DNA of 42,450 nt, from positions 1 through 42,450 of the forward strand of contig DASQNC010000010.1 in the NCBI GenBank assembly GCA_035645145.1, written 5' to 3'. The translations under genes and the position numbers were made by a program. Each line of letters starts with the position of its first letter. Positions within the stretch are counted from its first letter, which is position 1. Origin of the DNA: Azospirillaceae bacterium (GTDB taxonomy: Bacteria; Pseudomonadota; Alphaproteobacteria; Azospirillales; Azospirillaceae). Below, one piece after another: positions 1 through 8,331 of this stretch. The notes beneath the pieces were generated by a model that ran no database searches, had not been told where the DNA came from, and was given only the letters and a program-made list of their open reading frames with translations.

Positions 1-76
1 TGCCTCCCTCTTGCGCGCGAGCTCCGGGCGCCGTTGAATGCGGCCCCTTTACCGTCCACCTGCTTCGAGCCGTCCC

Positions 77-868
77 ATGCCCCTCGACCCCGCACCGTCG
101 CGCGCCACGCCGGCCTTGAGCGTGGAAGGGATCGTCAAACGCTTCGGGAGCGTGGACGTGCTGCGCGGTGTCGACCTGCAGGCAGGGGATGGCGATGTGA
201 TCGCCATGATCGGCGCATCGGGATCGGGCAAGAGCACGCTTCTGCGCTGCATCAACTTCCTGGAAATGCCCGACGCCGGACGCATCGTGGTGGGCGGGGA
301 TGTGTTGCGCACGAAATCCGGTCGGCACGGGCCGGTGCCCGAAGACCCGCGCCTCGTGGACCGTGTGCGCTCGCGGCTCGGCATGGTGTTCCAAAGCTTC
401 AATCTGTGGTCCCACCGCACGGCATTGGAGAACGTCACCGAGGGGCCCATCCACGTCCTGAAGGTGCCGAAGGACGAGGCGGTCGCGCGTGGGCGCGACC
501 TGTTGGCCAAGGTGGGGCTGGCCGACAAGGCGGATGCCTATCCGGCCATGCTGTCGGGCGGGCAGCAGCAGCGCGTGGCCATTGCCCGCGCCCTGGCCAT
601 GCAGCCCAAGGTGATGCTGTTCGACGAGCCGACCTCCGCCCTGGACCCGGAACTGGTGGGCGAAGTGCTCCAGGTCATGCGTGCGCTCGCCGACGAGGGC
701 ATGACCATGATCGTCGTCACCCACGAGATGGGGTTCGCCCGCGAAGTGGCGGATCGGGTCGTGTTCCTGCACGAGGGCCGGATCGAGGAGGAGGGGGCCC
801 CCGCCCAGGTCTTCGGCGCACCGCGATCCGAGCGGCTGAAGCGGTTTCTGGACAGCCGTGTCCGGTGA
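77..868 (+). CDS. Polar amino-acid ABC transporter ATP-binding protein (HisP/GlnQ type)
   Basis: This is the cytoplasmic ATPase that should power the importer encoded by the next three genes. The 263-residue product has a Walker A motif (GASGSGKST), the Q-loop in [16 protein letters not shown], the ABC signature LSGGQQQR, Walker [13 protein letters not shown] and the switch histidine in VVTHEMG. The FNLW-H-T and THEMGFA forms are typical of the HisP/ArtP/GlnQ family. I chose the ATG at 77; an in-frame ATG at 38 would only add a short, arginine/proline-rich, unconserved-looking leader. The length is normal. The order ATPase, binding protein, permease, permease on one strand suggests one transcription unit. 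The family is secure; the exact amino acid cannot be read from the sequence. Confidence 0.95.
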   Translation: MPLDPAPSRATPALSVEGIVKRFGSVDVLRGVDLQAGDGDVIAMIGASGSGKSTLLRCINFLEMPDAGRIVVGGDVLRTKSGRHGPVPEDPRLVDRVRSRLGMVFQSFNLWSHRTALENVTEGPIHVLKVPKDEAVARGRDLLAKVGLADKADAYPAMLSGGQQQRVAIARALAMQPKVMLFDEPTSALDPELVGEVLQVMRALADEGMTMIVVTHEMGFAREVADRVVFLHEGRIEEEGAPAQVFGAPRSERLKRFLDSRVR

Positions 869-970
869 ATGGAACTCGTCCGCAGGCTGCGTTCCGATGA
901 GGTCTTTGCAAGCCCTCGCCGCTGTGCTTGCTTAGGGCACCGAACAACACAACGTCTGGGAGTTCAGGAC

Positions 971-1819
971 GTGAAGAAGGTTCTCCTCGCCATTGCCGGC
1001 GCCGCCGCCATTCTCGCCGGCGCCGCCACCGACGCCCTGGCGCAGCAGCGCACCGTTCGGGTCGCCACCGAGGGCGCGTACCGACCCTGGAACTTCACCG
1101 ATGCGTCGGGCAAGCTGGTCGGCTTCGAGATCGACCTCGCGAACGACCTGTGCCGCCGGATGAACGCCAAGTGCGAGATCATCGCCCAGGATTGGGACGG
1201 CATCATCCCCGCGCTCCAGCAGGGGCGCTATGACGTGATCATGGCCGGCATGTCCGTCACCGAAAAGCGCAAGGAAGTGATCGACTTCGCCGGTCCGTAC
1301 GCCACGGACGCGACCGTGTTTTCGGCGCTGAAGTCCAGCCCGCTGGTCAAGACGCCCACCGGCGAGCGGCTGGACATGCAGGAGATCAGCGCCGAGGAGA
1401 AGAAGACCATCGACGGCATCGCCCAGCAGCTCAAGGGCAAGACGGTGGGCGTGCAGGTCTCGACCATTCAGCAGGCCATGATGGAGCAGCTGTTCCCCGG
1501 CGTGACCATCCGCACCTACGACACCGGCGACAACGCCGCCCTCGACCTCGTCGCGGGCCGTGTGGACGCCCTGCTGATGGACCGTTCGGCCGTCAACGCC
1601 ATCATCCAGGCCGAAGGCGGGCAGGGCAAGGACATCCAGATCTTCGGCCCGGCCTTCGCCCGTGGCGTGCTGGGCGCGGGCGTGGGCGTCGGCCTGCGCA
1701 AGAACGACGCCGACCTGAAGAAGGCGTTCGACAAGGCCATTGCCGATGCCACCGCGGACGGCACCATCACCCGCCTGTCCACCCAGTGGTTCGGTTACGA
1801 CCTCGCGATCCGGAACTGA
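971..1819 (+). CDS. Periplasmic amino-acid-binding protein of the ABC importer
   Basis: Family 3 solute-binding protein of about 282 residues that would capture a basic or polar amino acid (lysine/arginine/ornithine/histidine or opine-like) and deliver it to the two permeases. A GTG start at 971 gives a classic Sec signal: KK, a hydrophobic Ala/Leu/Ile core, then cleavage near ALA-QQ. The mature protein starts with TVRVATEGAYRPWNF, followed by GFEIDLANDLC, DWDGIIPALQ and the GRYDVIMAGMSVTEKR block, all typical of HisJ/LAO-type proteins. An insert around mature residues 115-145, before the KTVGVQ motif, is typical of the alphaproteobacterial octopine/LAO branch. A GGGAG-like ribosome site lies just upstream. 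An in-frame start at 869 would bury the signal peptide, so I rejected it. Confidence 0.93.
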   Translation: MKKVLLAIAGAAAILAGAATDALAQQRTVRVATEGAYRPWNFTDASGKLVGFEIDLANDLCRRMNAKCEIIAQDWDGIIPALQQGRYDVIMAGMSVTEKRKEVIDFAGPYATDATVFSALKSSPLVKTPTGERLDMQEISAEEKKTIDGIAQQLKGKTVGVQVSTIQQAMMEQLFPGVTIRTYDTGDNAALDLVAGRVDALLMDRSAVNAIIQAEGGQGKDIQIFGPAFARGVLGAGVGVGLRKNDADLKKAFDKAIADATADGTITRLSTQWFGYDLAIRN

Positions 1820-1834
1820 TCGCGGTCGCCACTT

Positions 1835-1876
1835 CGCCCAAGGCCGGTCCCCTCAAAGTGGGGCCGGCCTTGGGCG
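1835..1876 (+). promoter_or_regulatory. Long intercistronic hairpin after the binding-protein gene
   Basis: An almost perfect inverted repeat: CGCCCAAGGCCGG, one unpaired T, CCCC, a TCAAAGT loop, then GGGG and CCGGCCTTGGGCG. It lies 15 bases after the stop of the binding-protein gene and about 70 before the first permease. No run of T follows, so it looks less like a full intrinsic terminator than like a 3' stabiliser or partial attenuator. Such elements are known to let binding proteins be made in excess over membrane subunits. The structure is seen directly; the role is inferred. Confidence 0.65.
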
Positions 1877-1943
1877 GCTGCTTCGGGCACGCCCCGCGTC
1901 GATGTGCGCGGGGTGCCTTGTTTAACGGCTTGCCGCAGGACCG

Positions 1944-2654
1944 ATGTTGACCCTTTTCGCCTTCGGCCCCAACGGATGGGGCGATGAGCTGTTGCGAGGC
2001 GCCGGCATGACGCTGGTGCTGGCGGCCCTGGGCTTCGCGCTCGGGCTTGTCTTCGGGACGATGGGGGCGGCCGCCAAACTGTCGGGCAGCCGGATCCTGC
2101 GGATCGTCGCCGAGGCCTACACGACCGTCATTCGCGGCGTTCCGGAACTGCTGGTCATTTACCTGTTCTTCTTCGGTTCGAGCGGGGCGATCATGTTCTT
2201 CGCCCGGATGTTCGGCCATGCCGGCTATGTGGGCGTGGACGCCTTTACGGTCGGGGTCCTGGGGCTCGGCGTGATTTCCGGCGCCTATGCCACGGAGGTC
2301 ATCCGCGGCGCGTTCCAGGCCGTGCCCACCGGCCAGATCGAGGCCGGCCGCGCCATCGGCATGACCCGTGGCCTGATCTTCCGCCGCATCCTGCTGCCGC
2401 AGGCCGCGCGCTTCGCGCTGCCGGGGTTGGGCAACGTCTGGCAGCTTGTGCTGAAGGACAGCGCACTCGTTTCGGTCACGGCGCTGGCCGAGCTAATGCG
2501 CACCGCCTCGGTGGCCGCCCGTTCCTCGGGCCAGCCCTTCACCTTCTACGTCGCCGCCGGTGTGCTCTATCTCGTGCTCACCACGCTTTCCACCACCTTG
2601 TTCGCGCTGGCCGAGCGGCGGGCCGGCCGCGGCGTCGTGCAGGTGAACGCATGA
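1944..2654 (+). CDS. Amino-acid ABC transporter permease (HisQ type)
   Basis: Inner-membrane permease of 236 residues, one half of the heterodimeric channel of the importer. It has about five hydrophobic segments. The cytoplasmic EAA loop that docks the ATPase is visible as GAFQAVPTGQIEAGRAIGMTRG..FRRILLPQA. The N-terminal GAGMTLVLAALGFALG is typical of the HisQ/M family. It overlaps the next permease gene by four bases (ATGA), which indicates translational coupling. The ATG at 1944 follows GCAGGACCG, a moderate ribosome site. Confidence 0.94.
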   Translation: MLTLFAFGPNGWGDELLRGAGMTLVLAALGFALGLVFGTMGAAAKLSGSRILRIVAEAYTTVIRGVPELLVIYLFFFGSSGAIMFFARMFGHAGYVGVDAFTVGVLGLGVISGAYATEVIRGAFQAVPTGQIEAGRAIGMTRGLIFRRILLPQAARFALPGLGNVWQLVLKDSALVSVTALAELMRTASVAARSSGQPFTFYVAAGVLYLVLTTLSTTLFALAERRAGRGVVQVNA

Positions 2655-3340
2655 ACTTCGCCCTGATCTGGGAGAGCCTGCCTCGCCTGCTGGACGGGGC
2701 CGCCCTCAGCCTGCAATTGACGTTGCTGGCGCTTGCGGTCGGGCTCGTGCTGGGCATTGCCCTTGCCATGCTCGGCCGGAATGGCGGGGTCGTGGGTCGC
2801 CGGTTCGTGGGGGGCTACGTCTTCGTGTTCCGCGGGACGCCGCTGCTGGTGCAGATCTTCCTTCTGTACTACGGGCTGGGCCAGTTCGCGGACATCCGCA
2901 CCAGCGCCCTTTGGCCGTTCCTGCGCGAGCCGTTCTGGTGCGCGGCCCTGGCGCTGAGCATGAACACGGCGGCCTACACCACCGAGATCGTCCGCGGTGG
3001 CATTGAGTCCGTACCGGCGGGCCAGATCGAGGCCGCCCGCGCGCTGGGCTTCACACGCTGGCAGATCTACCGGCTGGTGGTGTTCCCGATTGCACTGCGT
3101 CAAGCCTTGCCGGCCTACGGCAACGAGATGGTGCTGATGGTGAAGGCGAGTTCGCTCGCCAGTACGATCACGCTGCTGGAGATCACCGGCATCGCACGCC
3201 AGATCGCCTCGCGCACCTATGCGCCGTTGGAGATCTTCACGGCCGCCGGGCTCATCTACCTGACCATCAACACCTTGCTGGCCCGCGGCGTGCGCCTGCT
3301 GGAGCAGCGGTTGACCCCCCACCTGCGCCCGGCGCGGTGA
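2651..3340 (+). CDS. Amino-acid ABC transporter permease (HisM type)
   Basis: Second inner-membrane permease of the importer, 229 residues, with the family motifs GAALSLQLTLLALAVG near the N-terminus, FVFRGTPLLVQIFLLYYGLGQF in the middle and the EAA loop GGIESVPAGQIEAARALGFTRW. It starts inside the stop of the preceding permease, so the two are probably made in equal amounts. This is the last gene of the transporter operon; the next gene on this strand starts about 100 bases later and belongs to another family. Confidence 0.94.
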   Translation: MNFALIWESLPRLLDGAALSLQLTLLALAVGLVLGIALAMLGRNGGVVGRRFVGGYVFVFRGTPLLVQIFLLYYGLGQFADIRTSALWPFLREPFWCAALALSMNTAAYTTEIVRGGIESVPAGQIEAARALGFTRWQIYRLVVFPIALRQALPAYGNEMVLMVKASSLASTITLLEITGIARQIASRTYAPLEIFTAAGLIYLTINTLLARGVRLLEQRLTPHLRPAR

Positions 3341-3437
3341 CGCCCTTTGCGAACCGCGAATTCCAACCGACGGGAACGCCGGACCGGCAAGTTTGCTGTA
3401 TGCAGCGAGCCACGTAACCCACGATAGGCACAAGAAC

Positions 3438-4262
3438 GTGGAATTCGATTCCGGCTTCCTCGCCATCCTGGCGGTCTCGCTCGTCGCGGTCGGTGTGGTC
3501 GCGGGCATCATCGCCGGCCTGCTCGGGGTCGGCGGCGGAATCGTGATCGTGCCGGTGCTGTTCCACGTCTTCGGCATGCTTGGCATCGACGAGGATGTGC
3601 GGATGCACTTGGCCGTGGGCACCTCGCTCGCGACCATCATCCCCACGTCGATCTCGTCGCTGCGGGCCCATGCAAGACGGGGGGCGGTCGATGCGGGCCT
3701 GCTGCGCAGCTGGGGCCCGTGGATCGCACTCGGCGTCCTGGCGGGCTCGGTGCTGGCGGGCGTGATGGATGGCGAGGTGCTGACGGCCGTGTTCGCCACC
3801 ATCGCCATCGTGGTGGCGATCCACATGGCATTCTCCCGCGAGTCCTGGCGGGTGGCCGACGCGCCCCCGACGGGGGTGGTGAAGGGGGTCGTCGCCAGCG
3901 TGATCGGGGGCTTTTCCGTGATGATGGGGATCGGCGGCGGAACCCTGGCCGTGCCCACCCTGGTCCTGTGCAACTATCCCGTCCACCGCGCCGTGGGCAC
4001 CGCGTCGGCCATCGGGCTCATCATCGGCATCCCGGGGACGATCGGTTTCATCATCGGCGGCCTGGGCGCATCCGAGTTGCCGCCCTTCTCCTTCGGTTAT
4101 CTCAGCCTGGTCGGGTTTGCGCTTCTGACCCCCACCACGGTCATGTTCGCCCCGGTGGGCGCGCGGATCGCGCACAGTATCAACCGCCAGGCGCTCCGCC
4201 GGGCCTTTGCGGTGTTCCTGGCCTTGACCGCCGCCAGGATGTTCCACCAGTTCCTGACCTGA
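3438..4262 (+). CDS. TauE/SafE-family sulfite/anion exporter-type membrane protein
   Basis: Inner-membrane protein of about 274 residues with roughly eight hydrophobic helices. Both halves carry the glycine-rich repeat typical of the family: GIIAGLLGVGGGIVIVPVLF in the first and VMMGIGGGTLAVPTLVL in the second, together with the helix AVGTSLATIIPTS. Family members move sulfite, sulfoacetate or related anions, or have unknown substrates; nothing here fixes the substrate. I prefer the GTG at 3438, just before the first helix; a TTG at 3393 would add 15 polar residues. It is convergent with the SPOR-type gene downstream. Confidence 0.88.
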   Translation: MEFDSGFLAILAVSLVAVGVVAGIIAGLLGVGGGIVIVPVLFHVFGMLGIDEDVRMHLAVGTSLATIIPTSISSLRAHARRGAVDAGLLRSWGPWIALGVLAGSVLAGVMDGEVLTAVFATIAIVVAIHMAFSRESWRVADAPPTGVVKGVVASVIGGFSVMMGIGGGTLAVPTLVLCNYPVHRAVGTASAIGLIIGIPGTIGFIIGGLGASELPPFSFGYLSLVGFALLTPTTVMFAPVGARIAHSINRQALRRAFAVFLALTAARMFHQFLT

Positions 4263-4310
4263 CGTTCCGGCCCCGCTGCGGGGGAGGGTGTGTTCCCGTC
4301 CGTGGCGGGA

Positions 4311-5588
4311 TCAGCCGCGGGGAATGCAGCTCAGCCGCACGGCCTTCAGGCGTTCGCAGTAGGCCCGGGCGGCGGCGATGTCGTCGAATGGGGCGACGAC
4401 GATGGTCCAGGCGGGCCGTCCGTCCGCAAGGCTCGACGTGCGGACCACCACGTCCACGCCGGCTTTCAGCTCCGGCGGCAGGATGCGTTGGAAGCGGGCG
4501 CGTTCGGCCCGTGCCAGCTCCTCCTCGGGCACCGTCGCCAGTTGGACGAAGGCTCCGGCCGGTTGCTCGGCTGTGGCAGCCGCCGTCGCAGCGGGGACCG
4601 GACCTTCCGACGGTTTCGGTGCGCAATCGGCAACCGACCGCTCCAGCGCGGTGCACAGGCGCTCCACCGCCGCGGCGTCGGCAAGTCCGTCGATGGTCAG
4701 GACGAATGCCAGGCCGCCGCCCTCGAAGACCGGCAGCACCCGTCGGTCGAGGCCGGCGACCAGCGTCCGGTGCTCGCGCCCGATGCGCTGGTCGAGTCTG
4801 CGCAATGTTTCGGCATCGCCGCTCCGGCCCGCGGTGATCTGGTACCGTTCGGCCGGCGGCAGCGAGAGGGTGGGGGGCGGCGGGGCGGCCGCCACCTGCG
4901 TCTGGGGTGCCTCCGCCTGGGCCACCTGCGCCTCGGGCGGCTGAGTCGCCTGGGGTGGGGGCGCCGGGACAGGCTCCGCCGGAGGTGGCGGCGCCGGTTC
5001 GGCTGGGGCTGGGGCCGCGGGCGGGGGCGTGGCCGGCGATTGCTCCGGCGGCTGCGGAGCCGGTGCCGCCGCCTGTTCGGTCCGCTCCGCGGCCGGATCC
5101 CCGTCCAGGCCCACCGCCAACCGCAACCGGCGCAGGGCATCGGCCAGTTCGCCGAAGGCCGCCGGATCGGCCCCGGCCAGCAGCGCCTTGGCCCGTTCGG
5201 GATCGGCCGGAACGCCAAGCCCGTCGATCAGCATCCGCGCGGCACCATAGATGCCGGCAGGGTGGCCCTCGCGGGCCGCGCGTTCGAACCATGCGAACGC
5301 CACCACCGGATCGGTTTCGATTCTCAGGCCGCGCAGGTAAAGCACGCCGAGCAGCGCTTCGGCCTGTCCACGGCCGGCCCTGTCGATCATCAGCCGGACC
5401 GCATCGTTGCCGAGCGCATCCCGGTCCGCCGGATCCGGGGACGCCGCGCCGGGCGGGGTGCCGGATGCGGTCTGCGCCCAAACGGGAAGGGGCAGGCCGA
5501 ACCACAGGGCGGCTGCGACCGCACCCGACAGGACCTTCGGGACGGTCCGTGCGCGGGGGCTGCGGGCGTTGGGCGTGCGAAACGGCAT
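4311..5588 (-). CDS. Exported Sel1-repeat/SPOR-like protein with proline-rich linker
   Basis: A 425-residue envelope protein starting at the ATG complementary to 5586-5588; an upstream in-frame start would add 15 residues. A basic N-terminus and hydrophobic segment ending AVWAQ-type (LPVWAQTAS) indicate a signal peptide. Residues around 60-140 form Sel1-like repeats (RGQAEALLGVLYLRGL..DPVVAFAWFERAAREGHPAGIYGAARML). A long Pro/Ala/Gln/Glu linker (about 180-265) follows. The C-terminus has two alpha/beta stretches; the last (FVQLATVPEEE ... WTIVVAPFDDIAAARAYCERL) resembles a SPOR domain, which binds denuded septal peptidoglycan. Function is inferred from these pieces only. It is transcribed divergently from hisZ across about 128 bases. 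Confidence 0.8.
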   Translation of the reverse strand: MPFRTPNARSPRARTVPKVLSGAVAAALWFGLPLPVWAQTASGTPPGAASPDPADRDALGNDAVRLMIDRAGRGQAEALLGVLYLRGLRIETDPVVAFAWFERAAREGHPAGIYGAARMLIDGLGVPADPERAKALLAGADPAAFGELADALRRLRLAVGLDGDPAAERTEQAAAPAPQPPEQSPATPPPAAPAPAEPAPPPPAEPVPAPPPQATQPPEAQVAQAEAPQTQVAAAPPPPTLSLPPAERYQITAGRSGDAETLRRLDQRIGREHRTLVAGLDRRVLPVFEGGGLAFVLTIDGLADAAAVERLCTALERSVADCAPKPSEGPVPAATAAATAEQPAGAFVQLATVPEEELARAERARFQRILPPELKAGVDVVVRTSSLADGRPAWTIVVAPFDDIAAARAYCERLKAVRLSCIPRG

Positions 5589-5716
5589 GGTCGTCCTTGA
5601 TCGCAAGCAATCGTGGCAACGCCGTGGCCGCACCCACGTCCCTTTCCCGCCTTTTTGTTTGCCGAGGGGGGGGCCATGGTCTATTCACCGCCGGTAACCG
5701 GGACCTTGCCGACGCC

Positions 5717-6877
5717 ATGACCGATCTGCCATCGAAGGCGCTGCTGCCTGCCGGGTTGTCCGACCTGCTGCCGCCCGATGCCGCACATGAGGCGGCCGTG
5801 GTCGAGCGTGTGATGGCCGCCTTCGCCGCCCATGGCTACGACAGGGTCAAGCCGCCTCTGATCGAGTTCGAGGACGCGCTGCTGTCCGGGCCCGGTGCGG
5901 CCATCGCCACCCAGACCTTCCGCCTGATGGACCCGGTCTCCCGCCGCATGCTGGCGGTGCGCCCGGACATCACCCTCCAGGTGGCCCGGATCGCGCTTTC
6001 GCGCTTGGCCAAGGCACCGCGCCCGTTGCGGCTGGCCTACGCCGGCCAGGTGCTGCGGGTCGAGGGGTCGCACCTCCGGCCCGACCGTCAGTTCGGTCAG
6101 GTCGGCGTCGAGCTGATCGGAAGCCTCGCGGCCTCCGCCGATGCCGAGGTGATCCTGCTGGCCGCCGGAACCCTGGAGCGGCTCGGGATTTGCAACCTGT
6201 CCGTCGACCTCTGCGTGCCCACGCTGGTGCCCGCCGTTTGCCGGGCGCTCGATCTGCCGGCGGCGGAGACCAAGCGGCTCCGACAGGCCCTGGACCGCAA
6301 GGATGCGGCCGCAGTGGCTGCGGTCGGCGGGCCTGCGGCCGAGCTGGCATCCGCCCTGATGGCGGCGTCCGGGCCCGCCGCGGGCACGGTCGAAACCTTG
6401 TCCAAGCTGGACCTGCCCGCCGAGGCGGAGGCCGATCGCCGCCGGCTGACCGAGGTTGTCCGCTTGGTCGGAGAGGCCGCGCCCCACCTGATGCTGACGG
6501 CCGACCCGGTCGAGCACCGGGGGTGGGAGTACCAGACCGGGCTGAGCTTCACGCTTCTGGCCCGTGGTGTGCGGGGCGAACTCGGCGCCGGTGGCCGCTA
6601 CCGGGCGGGGGCGCTGGACGGGGCCGGGGATGGCGCGGGCGAACCCGCCACCGGCTTCACCCTCTACACCGACGTGCTGCTGCGGGCGCTGCCCGCCCCC
6701 GAGGCGCCGCGCCGCCTCTTCCTGCCCCACGGCACACCGGCGGCGGTGGCCGACCGGCTGCGGGGCGAGGGGTGGGCGGCCGTCGCAGCGCTCGAACCCT
6801 CGGCCGATCCCGTCGCCGAAGCGCGCCGGTTGGGCTGTACCCACCTATTTCGCGACGGGCATCCGCACGCCGTTTAG
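5717..6877 (+). CDS. hisZ: ATP phosphoribosyltransferase regulatory subunit HisZ
   Basis: A 386-residue relative of histidyl-tRNA synthetase. HisZ activates the short form of HisG, the first enzyme of histidine synthesis. Visible features are LLPAGLSDLLPPDAAHEA at the N-terminus, the class II motif-2-like DITLQVARI...RPLRLAYAGQVLR, and YQTGLSFTLLARGVRGELGAGGRY near residue 290, which corresponds to the histidine-binding region. The full anticodon-binding domain of a true HisRS is absent, and length and the purA linkage fit HisZ. Starting at ATG 5717, it runs into purA after 39 bases. No hisG is in the window. Confidence 0.92.
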   Translation: MTDLPSKALLPAGLSDLLPPDAAHEAAVVERVMAAFAAHGYDRVKPPLIEFEDALLSGPGAAIATQTFRLMDPVSRRMLAVRPDITLQVARIALSRLAKAPRPLRLAYAGQVLRVEGSHLRPDRQFGQVGVELIGSLAASADAEVILLAAGTLERLGICNLSVDLCVPTLVPAVCRALDLPAAETKRLRQALDRKDAAAVAAVGGPAAELASALMAASGPAAGTVETLSKLDLPAEAEADRRRLTEVVRLVGEAAPHLMLTADPVEHRGWEYQTGLSFTLLARGVRGELGAGGRYRAGALDGAGDGAGEPATGFTLYTDVLLRALPAPEAPRRLFLPHGTPAAVADRLRGEGWAAVAALEPSADPVAEARRLGCTHLFRDGHPHAV

Positions 6878-6916
6878 GCGCGCGGGGGCTGTCGCCCATC
6901 GAGAGAGGAGCGTTCC

Positions 6917-8218
6917 ATGGCGAACGTCACGGTTGTCGGCGTCCAGTGGGGCGACGAAGGAAAAGGCAAGATCGTCGACTGGCTGTCCAGCCGGGCCGAC
7001 GTGGTGGTTCGCTTCCAGGGCGGGCACAATGCCGGGCACACGCTGGTCATCGACGGGGTTGAGTACAAGCTCAGCCTGCTGCCGTCCGGCGTGGTCCGTC
7101 CGGGCACGCTGTCCATCATCGGCAACGGCGTGGTGGTGGATCCCTGGGCGCTCCTGACCGAGATCGACAAGCTCGCGGCCAAGGGCGTGTCCGTCACGCC
7201 CGACAATTTCGTCCTGGCCGAGAACGCGGTTCTGATCCTCCCCGTCCACGCCCTGGTGGACCGGGCGCGGGAAGAGGCGCGCAGTGCCGTTGACAAGCTG
7301 GGCACGACCGGCCGCGGCATCGGACCGGCGTACGAGGACAAGGTGGCACGCCGGGCCATCCGCGTGTGCGACCTGGACGATCCGCCGGTCCTCCAGCGCA
7401 AGGTCGAGCAGATGCTGTTGCACCACAATGCGCTGCTGCGCGGCCTGGGTGCGCCGGAGGTGGATCCGGCGGACCTGCTGGCCAAGCTGAACGAGGTCGC
7501 GCCCCGAATCCTTCCCTTCGCCGGCGTCGTCTGGCGCCGGCTGGACGAGCTGCGCCGGGCCGGCAAGCGCATCCTGTTCGAAGGTGCGCAGGCCGCCATG
7601 CTGGACGTGGACCACGGCACCTATCCGTTCGTCACCTCCTCGACCACCCTGGCGGCACAGGCCGCGAGCGGAACCGGCATGGGGCCCGACGGCATCGGCT
7701 ATGTTCTGGGGATCTGCAAGGCCTATACGACCCGCGTCGGCGCCGGTCCGTTCCCAACCGAGGATGATGGGCCCGACGGCCAGCGGATGGGCGAGCGTGG
7801 GCGCGAGTTCGGCACCGTCACCGGCCGCAAGCGCCGCTGTGGCTGGTTCGACGCCCCGATGGTCCGTCAGGCCGTCACGGTGGGCGGGGTCCACGGTATC
7901 GCCCTGACCAAGCTGGATGTGCTCGACGGGTTCGAGACCCTGAAGGTCTGCGTCGGCTACCGCTGGAAGGGGCGGGAGCTGGACTACCTTCCGGCCAGCC
8001 AAAGCGCCCAGGCCGAGGTGGAGCCCATCTGGGAGGAGCACGAGGGCTGGCAGGAAAGCACCCGGGGCGCGCGCTCCTGGAACGACCTGCCGGCCAAGGC
8101 GGTGAAGTACGTCCGCCGCATCGAGGAGCTGGTTGGCGCCCCGGTGACGCTGCTGTCGACCAGCCCGGAACGCGAAGACACGATCCTGGTCCGCGATCCC
8201 TTTGCCGACCGGGGGTAG
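6917..8218 (+). CDS. purA: Adenylosuccinate synthetase
   Basis: Cytoplasmic GTP-dependent enzyme that joins aspartate to IMP, the first committed step from IMP to AMP. The 433-residue length is standard. The P-loop GDEGKGK is at residues 12-18 with catalytic Asp13, and His41 lies in [10 protein letters not shown]. Further family blocks are [37 protein letters not shown], and GPFPTE. A good ribosome site (GAGAGGAG) sits nine bases before the ATG. It forms an apparent operon with hisZ and is followed by a strong hairpin at 8271. Confidence 0.98.
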   Translation: MANVTVVGVQWGDEGKGKIVDWLSSRADVVVRFQGGHNAGHTLVIDGVEYKLSLLPSGVVRPGTLSIIGNGVVVDPWALLTEIDKLAAKGVSVTPDNFVLAENAVLILPVHALVDRAREEARSAVDKLGTTGRGIGPAYEDKVARRAIRVCDLDDPPVLQRKVEQMLLHHNALLRGLGAPEVDPADLLAKLNEVAPRILPFAGVVWRRLDELRRAGKRILFEGAQAAMLDVDHGTYPFVTSSTTLAAQAASGTGMGPDGIGYVLGICKAYTTRVGAGPFPTEDDGPDGQRMGERGREFGTVTGRKRRCGWFDAPMVRQAVTVGGVHGIALTKLDVLDGFETLKVCVGYRWKGRELDYLPASQSAQAEVEPIWEEHEGWQESTRGARSWNDLPAKAVKYVRRIEELVGAPVTLLSTSPEREDTILVRDPFADRG

Positions 8219-8270
8219 GCAAACTCCGCCGATGGGATGAACTTGTAAGGGGTAACCGGAAAGAATGACC

Positions 8271-8303
8271 GGCGCGCGCAAGATCGGTTAGACTGCGCGC
8301 GCC
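8271..8303 (+). terminator. Hairpin terminator after purA
   Basis: A ten-base perfect stem (GGCGCGCGCA / TGCGCGCGCC) with a 13-base loop, followed by CCTTTTCT. It lies 52 bases after the purA stop and ends 28 bases before the next start, so it probably ends hisZ-purA transcription and may insulate the pseudokinase gene. Confidence 0.65.
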
Positions 8304-8331
8304 CCTTTTCTCCTGCCGGTCTTTGTTTCGC

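Noticed and set aside
2567-3973. Long minus-strand open frames opposite the permease and TauE genes
   Set aside because: Low-complexity Thr/Ser/Pro/Arg composition and no motifs; the plus strand encodes clear permeases.
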